Shown here piece after piece: positions 6,248 to 12,549 of a DNA stretch of 12,549 bases. The DNA comes from Rhodobacteraceae bacterium UBA996 (lineage in GTDB: Bacteria > Pseudomonadota > Alphaproteobacteria > Rhodobacterales > Rhodobacteraceae), in the NCBI GenBank assembly GCA_002291955.1, contig DBBA01000339.1:1-12549 (forward strand). Reading direction: 5' to 3'. Position numbers and translations under genes: made by a program. The notes below the pieces were generated by a model. That model was given only the letters and a program-made list of their open reading frames with translations. It did not search any database and had not been told where the DNA came from. Every line of letters starts with the position of its first letter. The first letter of the stretch is position 1.

Positions 6248-7558
6248 ATGCAGACGAACTTCACAGCCGAACAGCTCGCCGACCCCGGGATCGCCCGATC
6301 CAACGAGATCCTGCGCGCCTGCGTGCATTGCGGCATGTGCACGGCGACCTGCCCGACCTATCAGGTGCTGGGCGACGAACTCGACAGTCCCCGGGGCCGC
6401 ATCTACCTGATCAAGGACATGCTCGAGGCAGGGCGTCCCGCCGACGCCCGCACCGTCCAGCACATCGACCGCTGCCTGTCGTGCCTTGCGTGCATGACCA
6501 CCTGCCCGTCGGGCGTGCACTACATGCATCTGGTCGATCATGCCCGTGCGCATATCGAGGCGACCTATCGCCGCCCGCCCGTGGAACGCGCCCTGCGCTG
6601 GGTGCTGGCGCAGGTGATCCCGTATCCGGGCCGCTTCCGGCTGGCGCTGCTGCTGGCGCGGATCGGGCGGCCCTTTGCGCGGCTGATGCCGGACGCGCGG
6701 CTGCGGGCGATGCTGGCGATGGCGCCCGACGTAATCCCGCCGGTCAGCCGCAACGACGATCCCCAGACCTTCCCGGCCCGAGGGGAGCGGCGGATGCGGG
6801 TCGCGCTGATGACCGGCTGCGCGCAGAAGGCGCTGAACACCGACATCAACGACGCCACCATCCGCCTGCTGACCCGGCTCGGGGCCGAGGTGGTGGTGCC
6901 GCGCGGCATGGGCTGCTGCGGCGCACTGACCCACCACATGGGGATGGAAGGGCCCGCCCACGCCAGCGCCGCGGCCAACATCCGCGCCTTCATGGCGGAA
7001 CAGCGGGCGAGCGGGCTTGATGCCATCGTCATCAACACCTCGGGCTGCGGGACCACGGTCAAGGACTATGGTCACATGTTCCGCCTCGATCCGGCGCTCG
7101 CCACCGATGCCGCGACCGTGGCGGGCCGTGCGCGCGACGTGTCCGAGGTGCTGGTGCAGCTTGCGCCGCAGGGCCGCGCCCCCGAACCCCTGCGTGTGGC
7201 CTACCATGCCGCCTGTTCCCTGCAGCACGGGCAGAAGATCAAGTCCGCGCCCAAGGACCTGCTGAAGTCCGCAGGCTTCACGGTCGTGGAACCCGCCGAC
7301 AGCCACCTGTGCTGCGGGTCGGCGGGCACCTACAACCTGATGCAGCCCGAGATTTCGGGCGAACTCAAGCGCCGCAAGGTCGCCACGCTGGAAGCCCGCG
7401 CGCCCGACGTGATCGCGGCGGGCAACATCGGCTGCATGATGCAGATCGGGTCGGGCACCGGCGTGCCCGTTGTGCACACGGTCGAGCTTCTGGACTGGGC
7501 CACCGGCGGGCCGAAGCCTGCCGCCCTGGGGGGCACGCGCCCCGGCCGCACGACCTGA
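6248..7558 (+). CDS. glcF: Glycolate oxidase iron-sulfur subunit GlcF
   Basis: This 436-residue protein is the Fe-S subunit of the membrane-associated glycolate oxidase GlcDEF, which oxidises glycolate to glyoxylate and passes electrons to the respiratory chain. Two [4Fe-4S] motifs are visible: C25-x2-C28-x2-C31-x3-C35-P (CVHCGMCTATCP) and C76-x2-C79-x2-C82-x3-C86-P (CLSCLACMTTCP). Two CCG motifs follow, GCCG at residues 222-225 and CCG at 355-357, which bind further cofactor in this family. The ATG at 6248 has AGGGAG 6 nt upstream and yields the canonical MQTNFTAEQL start; the frame is open back to 6098 but upstream codons look non-coding. It is divergent from phnD. No glcD or glcE is adjacent, which is unusual. 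Confidence 0.94.
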   Translation: MQTNFTAEQLADPGIARSNEILRACVHCGMCTATCPTYQVLGDELDSPRGRIYLIKDMLEAGRPADARTVQHIDRCLSCLACMTTCPSGVHYMHLVDHARAHIEATYRRPPVERALRWVLAQVIPYPGRFRLALLLARIGRPFARLMPDARLRAMLAMAPDVIPPVSRNDDPQTFPARGERRMRVALMTGCAQKALNTDINDATIRLLTRLGAEVVVPRGMGCCGALTHHMGMEGPAHASAAANIRAFMAEQRASGLDAIVINTSGCGTTVKDYGHMFRLDPALATDAATVAGRARDVSEVLVQLAPQGRAPEPLRVAYHAACSLQHGQKIKSAPKDLLKSAGFTVVEPADSHLCCGSAGTYNLMQPEISGELKRRKVATLEARAPDVIAAGNIGCMMQIGSGTGVPVVHTVELLDWATGGPKPAALGGTRPGRTT

Positions 7559-7577
7559 TTTCCACCGCTGACGGTGT

Positions 7578-7595
7578 GGCGGGGTGAACCCCGCC
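7578..7595 (+). terminator. GC hairpin after glcF
   Basis: GGCGGGGT, GA and ACCCCGCC form a compact stem-loop 19 bp beyond the glcF stop. No T-tract follows. It is probably a transcript-end hairpin or one of the short GC-rich palindromes often found between genes in this group of bacteria. Confidence 0.45.
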
Positions 7596-7624
7596 CTACG
7601 GAACATGCCCCGCGCGATGCCATT

Positions 7625-7640
7625 GCGCAAACGCTTGCGC
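7625..7640. promoter_or_regulatory. LacI-type operator 1 upstream of the lacI-family gene
   Basis: GCGCAAACGCTTGCGC is a near-perfect palindrome (6-bp arms GCGCAA/TTGCGC) centred on CG, the hallmark of LacI-family operators. It lies about 75 bp upstream of the regulator's start. The centre is 30 bp from that of operator 2. Confidence 0.6.
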
Positions 7641-7650
7641 GACTCAGGAG

Positions 7651-7674
7651 CGTTGTGCTAGCGTTTGCACAACG
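7651..7674. promoter_or_regulatory. LacI-type operator 2 upstream of the lacI-family gene
   Basis: Arms CGTTGTGC and GCACAACG flank TAGCGTTT, giving a 24-bp palindromic site with perfect 8-bp arms and a central CG. With operator 1 it forms a pair roughly three helical turns apart, suggesting cooperative binding and autoregulation of the downstream regulator-transporter unit. Confidence 0.65.
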
Positions 7675-7713
7675 GCCGGTCAGGCCACGCCGCACCAGAC
7701 GGCATCCGGGGGG

Positions 7714-8751
7714 ATGACCACGCGCATGGACGGAGCAAGCACGCTCAAGGCCCTCGCCCGCGACCTGGGCGTGTCGGCGGCGACCGTGTCGCGCGCGCTG
7801 GCCGGTCACCCCCGCATCTCGCGCGAGACGCGCGAAAAGGTGGAAGCCGCGGCGCAGGCGGCGGGGTATGTGCCGAACCGCGCGGCGCGGGCGCTCGTCA
7901 CCGGCAAGGGGTCGGGCTTCGTCGGGCTGGTCATGCAGGACCCCGGCTATGGCCGCGAACACTCCTATGTGGGCGAGTTCGTGCAGGGTCTGGGGCAGGG
8001 ACTGTCGTCCCACGGGATCGACCTGTTCCTGACCTTCGTCCCCGATGGCGGCAGCGAGCTTTCGGTGATCCGCAATATCGTCGGCTCGCGCCGGGCCGAC
8101 GGGCTGATCCTGGGCCGCACTACGCCCGACGACCCCCGGGTGGACTACCTGCTGGCCGCGCGGTTCCCGTTCGTCACCCACGGGCGCACGGCGGCCGACC
8201 CGGCCCCGTTCGACTGGCTGGATACCGATGGCGCCACCGCCTTTGCCGAGGGCGCGCGGCGGCTGTTCGACCTCGGCCACCGCCGCTTCGGCCTCGTGTC
8301 GATCGACGAGCCGATGGCGTTCCGCACGCACCGGACGGACGGGCTGCGCGCCGCGCTGGCGGGCACCGGGGCGACACTGACCGTCGCCACGTCCCCGCGC
8401 TATGACACCACCGCGCGCGACGCGGCGATCCGCGCGATGCTGACCGCCCCCGACCGCCCGACTGCGGTGATGTGCCTGTTCGACGGGCTGGCGCTGGCGG
8501 TGCTCGACATCGCCGCCGACCTTGGCCTGTCGGTGCCGGGCGACCTGTCGGTTCTGGGCTTCGACAACATCGCGCCTGCGGCCCACGCCCGGCCCGCCCT
8601 GTCCACCTTCGACAGCGACACGCTGCAGGCGGCCCGGCACCTGGCCGACATGCTGGTGGCGCGCATGTCCGCACCATCCGCGCCCCCGGTCCACCGGCTG
8701 ATCCCGGCGCACTTCGTGCCGCGCGCCAGCCACGGCCCGGCGCCCGGCTGA
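7714..8751 (+). CDS. LacI-family transcriptional regulator of a sugar ABC importer
   Basis: This 345-residue protein has the LacI architecture. The N-terminal helix-turn-helix reads STLKALARDLGVSAATVSRA, followed by the AGHPRISRETREKVEAAAQA helix and the hinge PNRAARALVTGKGSGFVGL. A periplasmic-binding-protein-like effector domain follows (FVGLVMQDPGYGREHSYVGE, LGHRRFGLVSID, TAVMCLFDGLALAVLDIAAD, DLSVLGFDNI). It is expected to bind the two palindromes just upstream and to control the binding-protein gene 50 bp downstream, presumably in response to a sugar. The ATG at 7714 abuts a G-run and has a poor ribosome binding site; the ATG at 7726 is an equally plausible start. The specific inducer cannot be told from sequence. 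Confidence 0.92.
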   Translation: MTTRMDGASTLKALARDLGVSAATVSRALAGHPRISRETREKVEAAAQAAGYVPNRAARALVTGKGSGFVGLVMQDPGYGREHSYVGEFVQGLGQGLSSHGIDLFLTFVPDGGSELSVIRNIVGSRRADGLILGRTTPDDPRVDYLLAARFPFVTHGRTAADPAPFDWLDTDGATAFAEGARRLFDLGHRRFGLVSIDEPMAFRTHRTDGLRAALAGTGATLTVATSPRYDTTARDAAIRAMLTAPDRPTAVMCLFDGLALAVLDIAADLGLSVPGDLSVLGFDNIAPAAHARPALSTFDSDTLQAARHLADMLVARMSAPSAPPVHRLIPAHFVPRASHGPAPG

Positions 8752-8801
8752 CACCGCCCCGCTGACTGACGACCGCATCACAAAACCAAGGGAGGAACAC
8801 G

Positions 8802-10070
8802 ATGCACCGGACGATTTCCCTCAAGGCCCTCGCGCTGGCGGCCTTCGCCACCGCCACCGCCCCCGCCGCGGCCAGCGCCGAGGCGCTGTTCTGGTCCACC
8901 CAGGCGAAACCGGTCGAGGAAACCCAGGCCATGCGCGAACAGGTGCTGGCGGGCTTCCCGGGTGGCGTGGACTATCAGGGCATGGACAACGGCCCGTGGA
9001 TGACCCGCATCCAGGCCGAGATGCAGGCCGGATCGGGGACGATCACCGTGCTCGGCGGCCTGCACGGTGACATCTCGGGGCTGGAAGGGGGCCTTGTGGA
9101 CCTGTCCTCGGCCGACCTCGACGGGATCGGCGCGGCGATGGTCGAACTCGGCAAGCTCGGCACCGACGAGCAGAAGTACGTGCCGTGGATGCAGGCCACC
9201 TACCTGATGGCCGCCAACCGCAAGGCGCTGGAACATCTGCCCGCGGGCGCCGACCTGAACGCGCTGACCTATGACCAGCTAATCGAGTGGGTCACGGCCG
9301 TCAACACCGCCACCGGCGCGCAGAAGTTCGGCTTCCCCGCCGGGCCGCAGGGGCTGAAGCACCGCTTCTTCCAGGGCTTCCTTCTGCCGGCCTACACCGG
9401 GTCCACCGTGACCGAATTCCGCTCGCCCGAGGCCGAGGCCGCGTGGGAAACCTTCAAGACCCTCTGGGCGCAGACCACCCTCGCCAGCACGAACTACAGC
9501 TTCATGCAGGAACCGCTCCTGACCGAGGAAGTCTGGATCGCCTTCGACCACATCGCGCGGCTGGGCGATGCGTTCAACCAGCGCCCCGACGACTTCGTGG
9601 CCTTCCCCGCCCCGGCCGGCCCCAAGGGCCGGGCCTTCATGCCGGTGGTGGCGGGCATCGCGGTGATGCAGACCGCCCCCGACATGGAACAGGCGAAGCA
9701 GCTGGTGAACTACATGCTGTCGCCCGAGACGCAGATCGCCACGCTGCGCGCGACGAACTTCTTCCCGGTCAAGCCGGTGGACCTGCCCGACGACATGCCG
9801 GCATCGGTCAAGGCCTTTGGCCCAGCGATCGCGACGATGACGTCGGCCCCCGACGCGCTGCCCGCGCTGCTGCCGATGGGGCTGGGCGACCAGGGCGGGG
9901 CGTTCAACCAGATCTACGTGGACACGTTCGAGCAGATCGTGCTGGGCGGCCGCCCGGTGCGCGAGACGCTCGATGCCCAGGCCGAGGTGCTGCGCGCGCT
10001 GATGGTCCAGACCGGCGCCCCCTGCTGGGCCCCGGACGAACCGTCGGACGGCCCGTGCCCCGTGAACTAA
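8802..10070 (+). CDS. Sugar ABC transporter substrate-binding protein (family 1)
   Basis: This 422-residue exported protein begins with a signal peptide (MHRTISLKALALAAFATATA, then PAAASAEAL, probable cleavage near ASA). It continues as a family 1 extracellular solute-binding protein: TRIQAEMQAGSGTITVLGGL, KYVPWMQATYLMAANRKALE, LTYDQLIEWVTAVNTATGAQ and AKQLVNYMLSPETQIATLRA. The C terminus carries two cysteines in PCWAPDEPSDGPCPVN that could form a disulfide. An AAGGGAGG ribosome binding site precedes the ATG. It follows the lacI-family gene by 50 bp and is probably co-transcribed. Normally two permease genes follow; here they are absent and an IS remnant lies 81 bp downstream, so the importer looks incomplete unless permeases exist elsewhere. 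A glycosidase lies beyond, suggesting a glycoside or osmolyte substrate. Confidence 0.9.
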   Translation: MHRTISLKALALAAFATATAPAAASAEALFWSTQAKPVEETQAMREQVLAGFPGGVDYQGMDNGPWMTRIQAEMQAGSGTITVLGGLHGDISGLEGGLVDLSSADLDGIGAAMVELGKLGTDEQKYVPWMQATYLMAANRKALEHLPAGADLNALTYDQLIEWVTAVNTATGAQKFGFPAGPQGLKHRFFQGFLLPAYTGSTVTEFRSPEAEAAWETFKTLWAQTTLASTNYSFMQEPLLTEEVWIAFDHIARLGDAFNQRPDDFVAFPAPAGPKGRAFMPVVAGIAVMQTAPDMEQAKQLVNYMLSPETQIATLRATNFFPVKPVDLPDDMPASVKAFGPAIATMTSAPDALPALLPMGLGDQGGAFNQIYVDTFEQIVLGGRPVRETLDAQAEVLRALMVQTGAPCWAPDEPSDGPCPVN

Positions 10071-10123
10071 TCGGCTGAACTGATCGGGTGAACTGAACGC
10101 CTGACCTGACCGCATGACGCGCC

Positions 10124-10148
10124 TCCCTCCCCCCTCGTGGGGGAGGGA
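10124..10148. repeat. GC-rich stem-loop after the binding-protein gene
   Basis: TCCCTCCCCC, loop CTCGT and GGGGGAGGGA form a perfect 10-bp stem. It starts 53 bp after the binding-protein stop and ends 3 bp before the IS remnant. There is no T-tract. It may end or stabilise the binding-protein transcript; similar pyrimidine/purine-arm hairpins are common intergenic repeats in alphaproteobacteria (from general knowledge). Confidence 0.6.
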
Positions 10149-10151
10149 TGG

Positions 10152-10362
10152 TGGACTTGCTCGGGAAAAGTGGAGAGCACCTGATCTGGCCAGTCGCCTG
10201 GCAATCCCGCCACCAGGCCGAAAACGCCGTCGCCAGATACATCGACGGGTTCTATAACCCCGTCAGGCGGCATTCATCGCTCGGCTTCCAGAGCCCCATC
10301 GCTGTCGAGCGAAAGGCCCGCGAAGTGAGCTAAACGCTCTTCACAAAAGCCGGGCAAGTCCA
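10152..10362 (+). mobile_element. Internally deleted IS3-family remnant with both terminal inverted repeats
   Basis: The left end reads TGGACTTGCTCGGG and the reverse complement of the right end reads TGGACTTGCCCGGC; over 24 bases 17 match, with the first 9 identical and the expected TG...CA tips. Between them lies only the 3' part of orfB, so most of the element is gone, the junction falling near 10175-10181. No target-site duplication flanks it (ATGG on the left, AGAT on the right), suggesting that the present flanks were not neighbours at the original insertion. The 211-bp size is MITE-like but is better explained as a deletion product. Confidence 0.85.
10178..10333 (+). pseudogene. IS3-family transposase OrfB, C-terminal fragment
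   Basis: About 51 codons remain, ending at the TAA at 10331. ARYIDGFYNPVRRHSSLGFQ followed by SPIAVERKAREVS is the conserved C-terminal end of IS3-family OrfB integrase-core transposases (the NPxRRHSxLGxxSP pattern). The catalytic DDE residues lie upstream of this segment in intact proteins and are missing, so it is inactive. The open frame extends left to an ATG at 10148, but those codons come from the flank and the terminal inverted repeat. Confidence 0.85.
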
Positions 10363-10397
10363 AGATCCTGCGCGAGAATGACCGCGGCACCTACACC

Positions 10398-11594
10398 GTG
10401 CTCACCAAGGGCCTGTATCCGTTCCAGTGGAACTGGGACAGTTGCCCGACGGCGCTCGGCCAGCGCCATTTCGACGAGGCCCGCGCCTGGGTGGAAATCG
10501 AGACGCTGTTCGCGCACCAGTGGCCCGACGGGATGGTGCCGCACATCGTGTTCCACAAGCCCGACGACGGCTATTTCCCGGGGCCCGATGTCTGGGCGAC
10601 AAGGCGGCCGGTGCCCACCAGCGGCATCACCCAGCCCCCCGTGGCGGGCTTCGCGCTGAAACGCCTGTTTGACCGGGCGCGCGACCGCGACGCGGCCATG
10701 GCGTGGGCGCGGGTGCTGGTGCCGCAGGTCGCCGCCTGGCACCGCTGGTTCCTGTCGGCGCGCGATCCGGGCGGGCAGGGCTTGGTCGCCATCCTGCACC
10801 CGTGGGAAGCCGGGCGCGACAACTCGGTCGACTGGGACGCGCCCTTTGCCTGCGTGCCGACCGACGGCATCACCCCTTACACCCGGCGCGACACCCAGCA
10901 CGCCGACCCCGAACACCGCCCGACGAAAGACCAGTACGACCGCTACCTGTGGCTGGTCGAGCATTTCCGGGGCAAGGGCTGGGACAACGCCCGCCTGCAC
11001 GACGCGTCCCCGTTCCGCGTGGTGGACCCCGGGTTCAATGCGATCCTGTTCCGGTCGGCGGCGGACCTGGCCGATCTGGCCGACGCGCTGGGGATGGCCG
11101 ACATCGCGGCCGAGAACCGGGCGATGGCCGCACGGGGCGTGGCCGCGCTGGACGCGCTGTGGTCGGACGCGCACGGCCAGTACCTGTGCCTGGACCGGGT
11201 GACGGGGGAACTGATCGACAGCACCTCGGTCGGCGGCCTGCTGCCCGCCTTCGCCGCGATCCCGGGGGGCCGCGCCGCCCGCATTGCCGACACGATCGAC
11301 GCGCACGGCACCCGATATCGCGTGGCCAGCCACCCGCCGTCCGACCCGCGCTACCAGGCGAAACGCTACTGGCGCGGTCCGGTCTGGCTGGTGGTGAACT
11401 ACATGATCGCCGACGGGCTGGCGCGCGCCGGGCAGGAAGCCGCGGCGGACGCGATCACCCGGTCCTCGCTCGACCTGATCCGGGAAAGCGGGTTCGCGGA
11501 GTACTACGACCCCCAGACCGGCGAGCCGCTGGGCGGCGGCCGTTTCACCTGGACCGCCGCGATGGTGCTGGAGTTCCTCGCGATGGACGTGTGA
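10398..11594 (+). CDS. MGH1-like/GH63-type glycoside hydrolase, 5' end truncated by the IS remnant
   Basis: The 398 residues from the GTG at 10398 match the (alpha/alpha)6-barrel glycosidase group that includes mannosylglycerate and glucosylglycerate hydrolases. Motifs include GLYPFQWNWDS, ALGQRHFDEARAWVEIETLF, HQWPDGMVPHIVFHKPDDGY, GRDNSVDWD (probable catalytic acid region), YWRGPVWLVVNYMI and FAEYYDPQTGEPLGGGRFTW (probable base Glu). Family-like sequence actually starts earlier, as KILRENDRGTYTV from 10362, exactly at the IS boundary. No ATG is available there, and the frame closes at a TGA at 10326. The original start and roughly the first 10-20 residues are thus lost. The rest of the frame is undamaged. 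It may be made weakly from the GTG, or be a recent pseudogene. It would have acted with the upstream binding protein's importer. Confidence 0.8.
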   Translation: MLTKGLYPFQWNWDSCPTALGQRHFDEARAWVEIETLFAHQWPDGMVPHIVFHKPDDGYFPGPDVWATRRPVPTSGITQPPVAGFALKRLFDRARDRDAAMAWARVLVPQVAAWHRWFLSARDPGGQGLVAILHPWEAGRDNSVDWDAPFACVPTDGITPYTRRDTQHADPEHRPTKDQYDRYLWLVEHFRGKGWDNARLHDASPFRVVDPGFNAILFRSAADLADLADALGMADIAAENRAMAARGVAALDALWSDAHGQYLCLDRVTGELIDSTSVGGLLPAFAAIPGGRAARIADTIDAHGTRYRVASHPPSDPRYQAKRYWRGPVWLVVNYMIADGLARAGQEAAADAITRSSLDLIRESGFAEYYDPQTGEPLGGGRFTWTAAMVLEFLAMDV

Positions 11595-11623
11595 CCCTTG
11601 ACGTCGATTGTCCCCGCGCCCAT

Positions 11624-11773
11624 GCCCGGAACAGCCGCGAAGCGGCCCGGGCAGCGGATGGCCGCCCCACCGGCCAGCCGCTTTGGTGCCACCAGCGCGA
11701 CGAACGAGGTCGTCCGACCTGACGCCATAAAGCGCCCATGCCCGGCGGAGCGGCGGCTGACCGCGGCCATCCG
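11624..11773 (+). repeat. Dispersed ~150-bp intergenic palindromic repeat, copy 2
   Basis: This is the second copy of the element at 1510-1661, in the same orientation. It starts 29 bp after the glycosidase stop and ends 14 bp before the stop of the convergent ATPase gene, so it occupies nearly the whole gap. The paired arms CGGATGGCCGC (11655-11665) and GCGGCCATCCG (11763-11773) are identical to copy 1, while the interior differs by substitutions and small indels. Confidence 0.85.
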
Positions 11774-11783
11774 CTACCTTTTT
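11654..11783 (+). terminator. Long-range repeat hairpin followed by a T-tract after the glycosidase
   Basis: The repeat's outer stem is extended to 12 bp here (GCGGATGGCCGC at 11654-11665, GCGGCCATCCGC at 11763-11774) and is followed by TACC and TTTTT (11779-11783). The stem plus T-tract resembles an intrinsic terminator, although the ~97-nt enclosed domain is unusually large. Confidence 0.4.
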
Positions 11784-11787
11784 GCCG

Positions 11788-12549
11788 CTAGCCCGGGTTG
11801 ATGCAGGCGGAAAAGTGCCCCGGCGCGACCTCGGCCAGCGGTGGCACCACGCCCGCGCAGTCACTGATCGCCCGCGGGCAGCGGGTGCGGAACACGCAGC
11901 CCGACGGCGGGTTGATGGGTGACGGAATGTCGCCCGTCAGCAGCACGCGCGCCTTGCGGCGGCCCGGCACCGGCACCGGCACGGCAGACAGAAGCGCCTG
12001 CGTATAGGGGTGGTGCGGCACGGAATACAGGCGCCGCGCGGGCGCCACCTCCATGATCCGGCCAAGGTACATCACGATCACCCGGTCGCAGATGTGTTCG
12101 ACCACCGCCAGGTCATGGGCGATGAACAGCATCGTCAGGTCGTACTGGTCCTTCAGGTCATCGAGCAGGTTGATCACCTGCGCCTGGATCGACACGTCCA
12201 GCGCCGATACCGGTTCGTCGGCCACCACGAAATCGGGGTTCACCGCCAGCGCCCGCGCAATCCCGATCTGCTGGCGCTGCCCGCCCGAGAACTCGTGCGG
12301 GAAGCGGTCAAGGTAATCGGCCGACAGCCCAACCTGTTCCAGCAACTGCACGATCCGCCCCTCGCGATCCTCGGGCGTGCCGATGCCGTGCAGGGACAGC
12401 GCATGCCCGATCACGGTGCGGATCTTTTCCCGCGGGTTGAGGCTCGCATAGGGGTCCTGGAAGATGATCTGCATCCGCTTGCGGAAGCGGCGCATCCCCG
12501 GCCGGTCCAGGCTGGTGATGTCGGTCCCGTCGAAGCGCACGGTGCCGGA
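11788..12549 (-). CDS. Oligopeptide/dipeptide ABC transporter ATP-binding protein, OppF/DppF type (partial)
   Basis: The last 253 residues are present; the N terminus, including Walker A, lies beyond the right edge, and the visible frame is open to base 12549. Features in order: Q-loop QIIFQDPYASLNPREK, ABC signature FSGGQRQQIGIARAL, Walker B DFVVADEPVSALDVS, switch His in FIAHDLAVVEHI, and the C-terminal oligopeptide domain with PHHPYTQALLSAVP and a cysteine-containing tail (GCVFRTRCPRAISDC, SACINPG). That combination is typical of the second ATPase of peptide/nickel/opine importers. It energises uptake at the inner membrane. The TAG stop at 11788-11790 lies 14 bp from repeat copy 2, convergent with the glycosidase. 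The in-frame GTG at 12538 is internal, not a start. Confidence 0.92.
   Translation of the reverse strand, partial: SGTVRFDGTDITSLDRPGMRRFRKRMQIIFQDPYASLNPREKIRTVIGHALSLHGIGTPEDREGRIVQLLEQVGLSADYLDRFPHEFSGGQRQQIGIARALAVNPDFVVADEPVSALDVSIQAQVINLLDDLKDQYDLTMLFIAHDLAVVEHICDRVIVMYLGRIMEVAPARRLYSVPHHPYTQALLSAVPVPVPGRRKARVLLTGDIPSPINPPSGCVFRTRCPRAISDCAGVVPPLAEVAPGHFSACINPG

Noticed and set aside
5993..7630. Minus-strand 545-codon open frame antisense to glcF
   Set aside because: The composition is arginine, glycine and histidine-rich with no motifs, while the opposite strand carries GlcF with all its Cys motifs.
7330..8781. Minus-strand 483-codon open frame antisense to the lacI-family gene
   Set aside because: Shadow frame of a GC-rich gene; no recognisable domain.
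10341..11864. Minus-strand 507-codon open frame antisense to the glycosidase
   Set aside because: Low-complexity shadow translation; the + strand shows clear glycosidase motifs.
1..12549. CRISPR arrays, tRNA or rRNA genes, riboswitches
   Set aside because: I saw no regularly spaced repeats, no cloverleaf with CCA-type ends and no rRNA-like stretches on either strand.

Overview
The window is very GC-rich DNA with densely packed genes. The protein families and their combinations (a PhnF/PhnM/PhnCDE phosphonate locus with a hexapeptide transferase, GlcF, and a LacI-controlled sugar ABC importer with a glycosidase) suggest an alphaproteobacterium, most likely of the Rhodobacterales/Paracoccaceae type. 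This assignment is inferred from protein character and base composition only.

Left third (1-6000): a phosphonate utilisation locus. The 3' end of phnF (GntR/HutC-type regulator) and a complete phnM (a C-P lyase pathway diphosphatase) lie on the + strand. They face a minus-strand transport operon read phnD - phnC - phnE1 - phnE2 - hexapeptide transferase. A strong intrinsic terminator or attenuator sits between phnD and phnC, which would let the periplasmic binding protein be made in excess. Upstream of both phnM and phnD are a palindrome with a GTCCGGAC core (GT-N4-AC, the GntR-type operator layout) and Pho-box-like sequences. The two arms of the locus are therefore plausibly co-regulated by PhnF and PhoB. 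The core C-P lyase genes phnGHIJKL are not in the window.

Middle (6000-10100): a stand-alone glcF (glycolate oxidase Fe-S subunit) is divergent from phnD and has no glcD or glcE beside it. It is followed by a lacI-family regulator with two palindromic LacI-type operators upstream, centres 30 bp apart, and then by a sugar-binding protein gene of an ABC importer.

Right (10100-12549): the expected importer permeases are missing. In their place is a 211-bp internally deleted IS3-family remnant that keeps both terminal inverted repeats and the last ~50 codons of orfB. It abuts a GH63/MGH1-like glycosidase gene that has lost its start codon region. The remnant has no target-site duplication, so this looks like a deletion scar in which IS recombination removed the permeases and the 5' end of the glycosidase. 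A convergent oligopeptide ABC ATPase gene (OppF/DppF type) runs off the right edge.

The most unexpected structure is a ~150-bp non-coding repeat present twice (1510-1661 and 11624-11773). Both copies have the same orientation, and they fill the only two convergent intergenic gaps in the window, 38 and 29 bp after the + strand stop codon. Each folds into a long-range hairpin. I see no clear undescribed gene system; the value of the window is in this repeat family, the IS scar and the regulatory sites.
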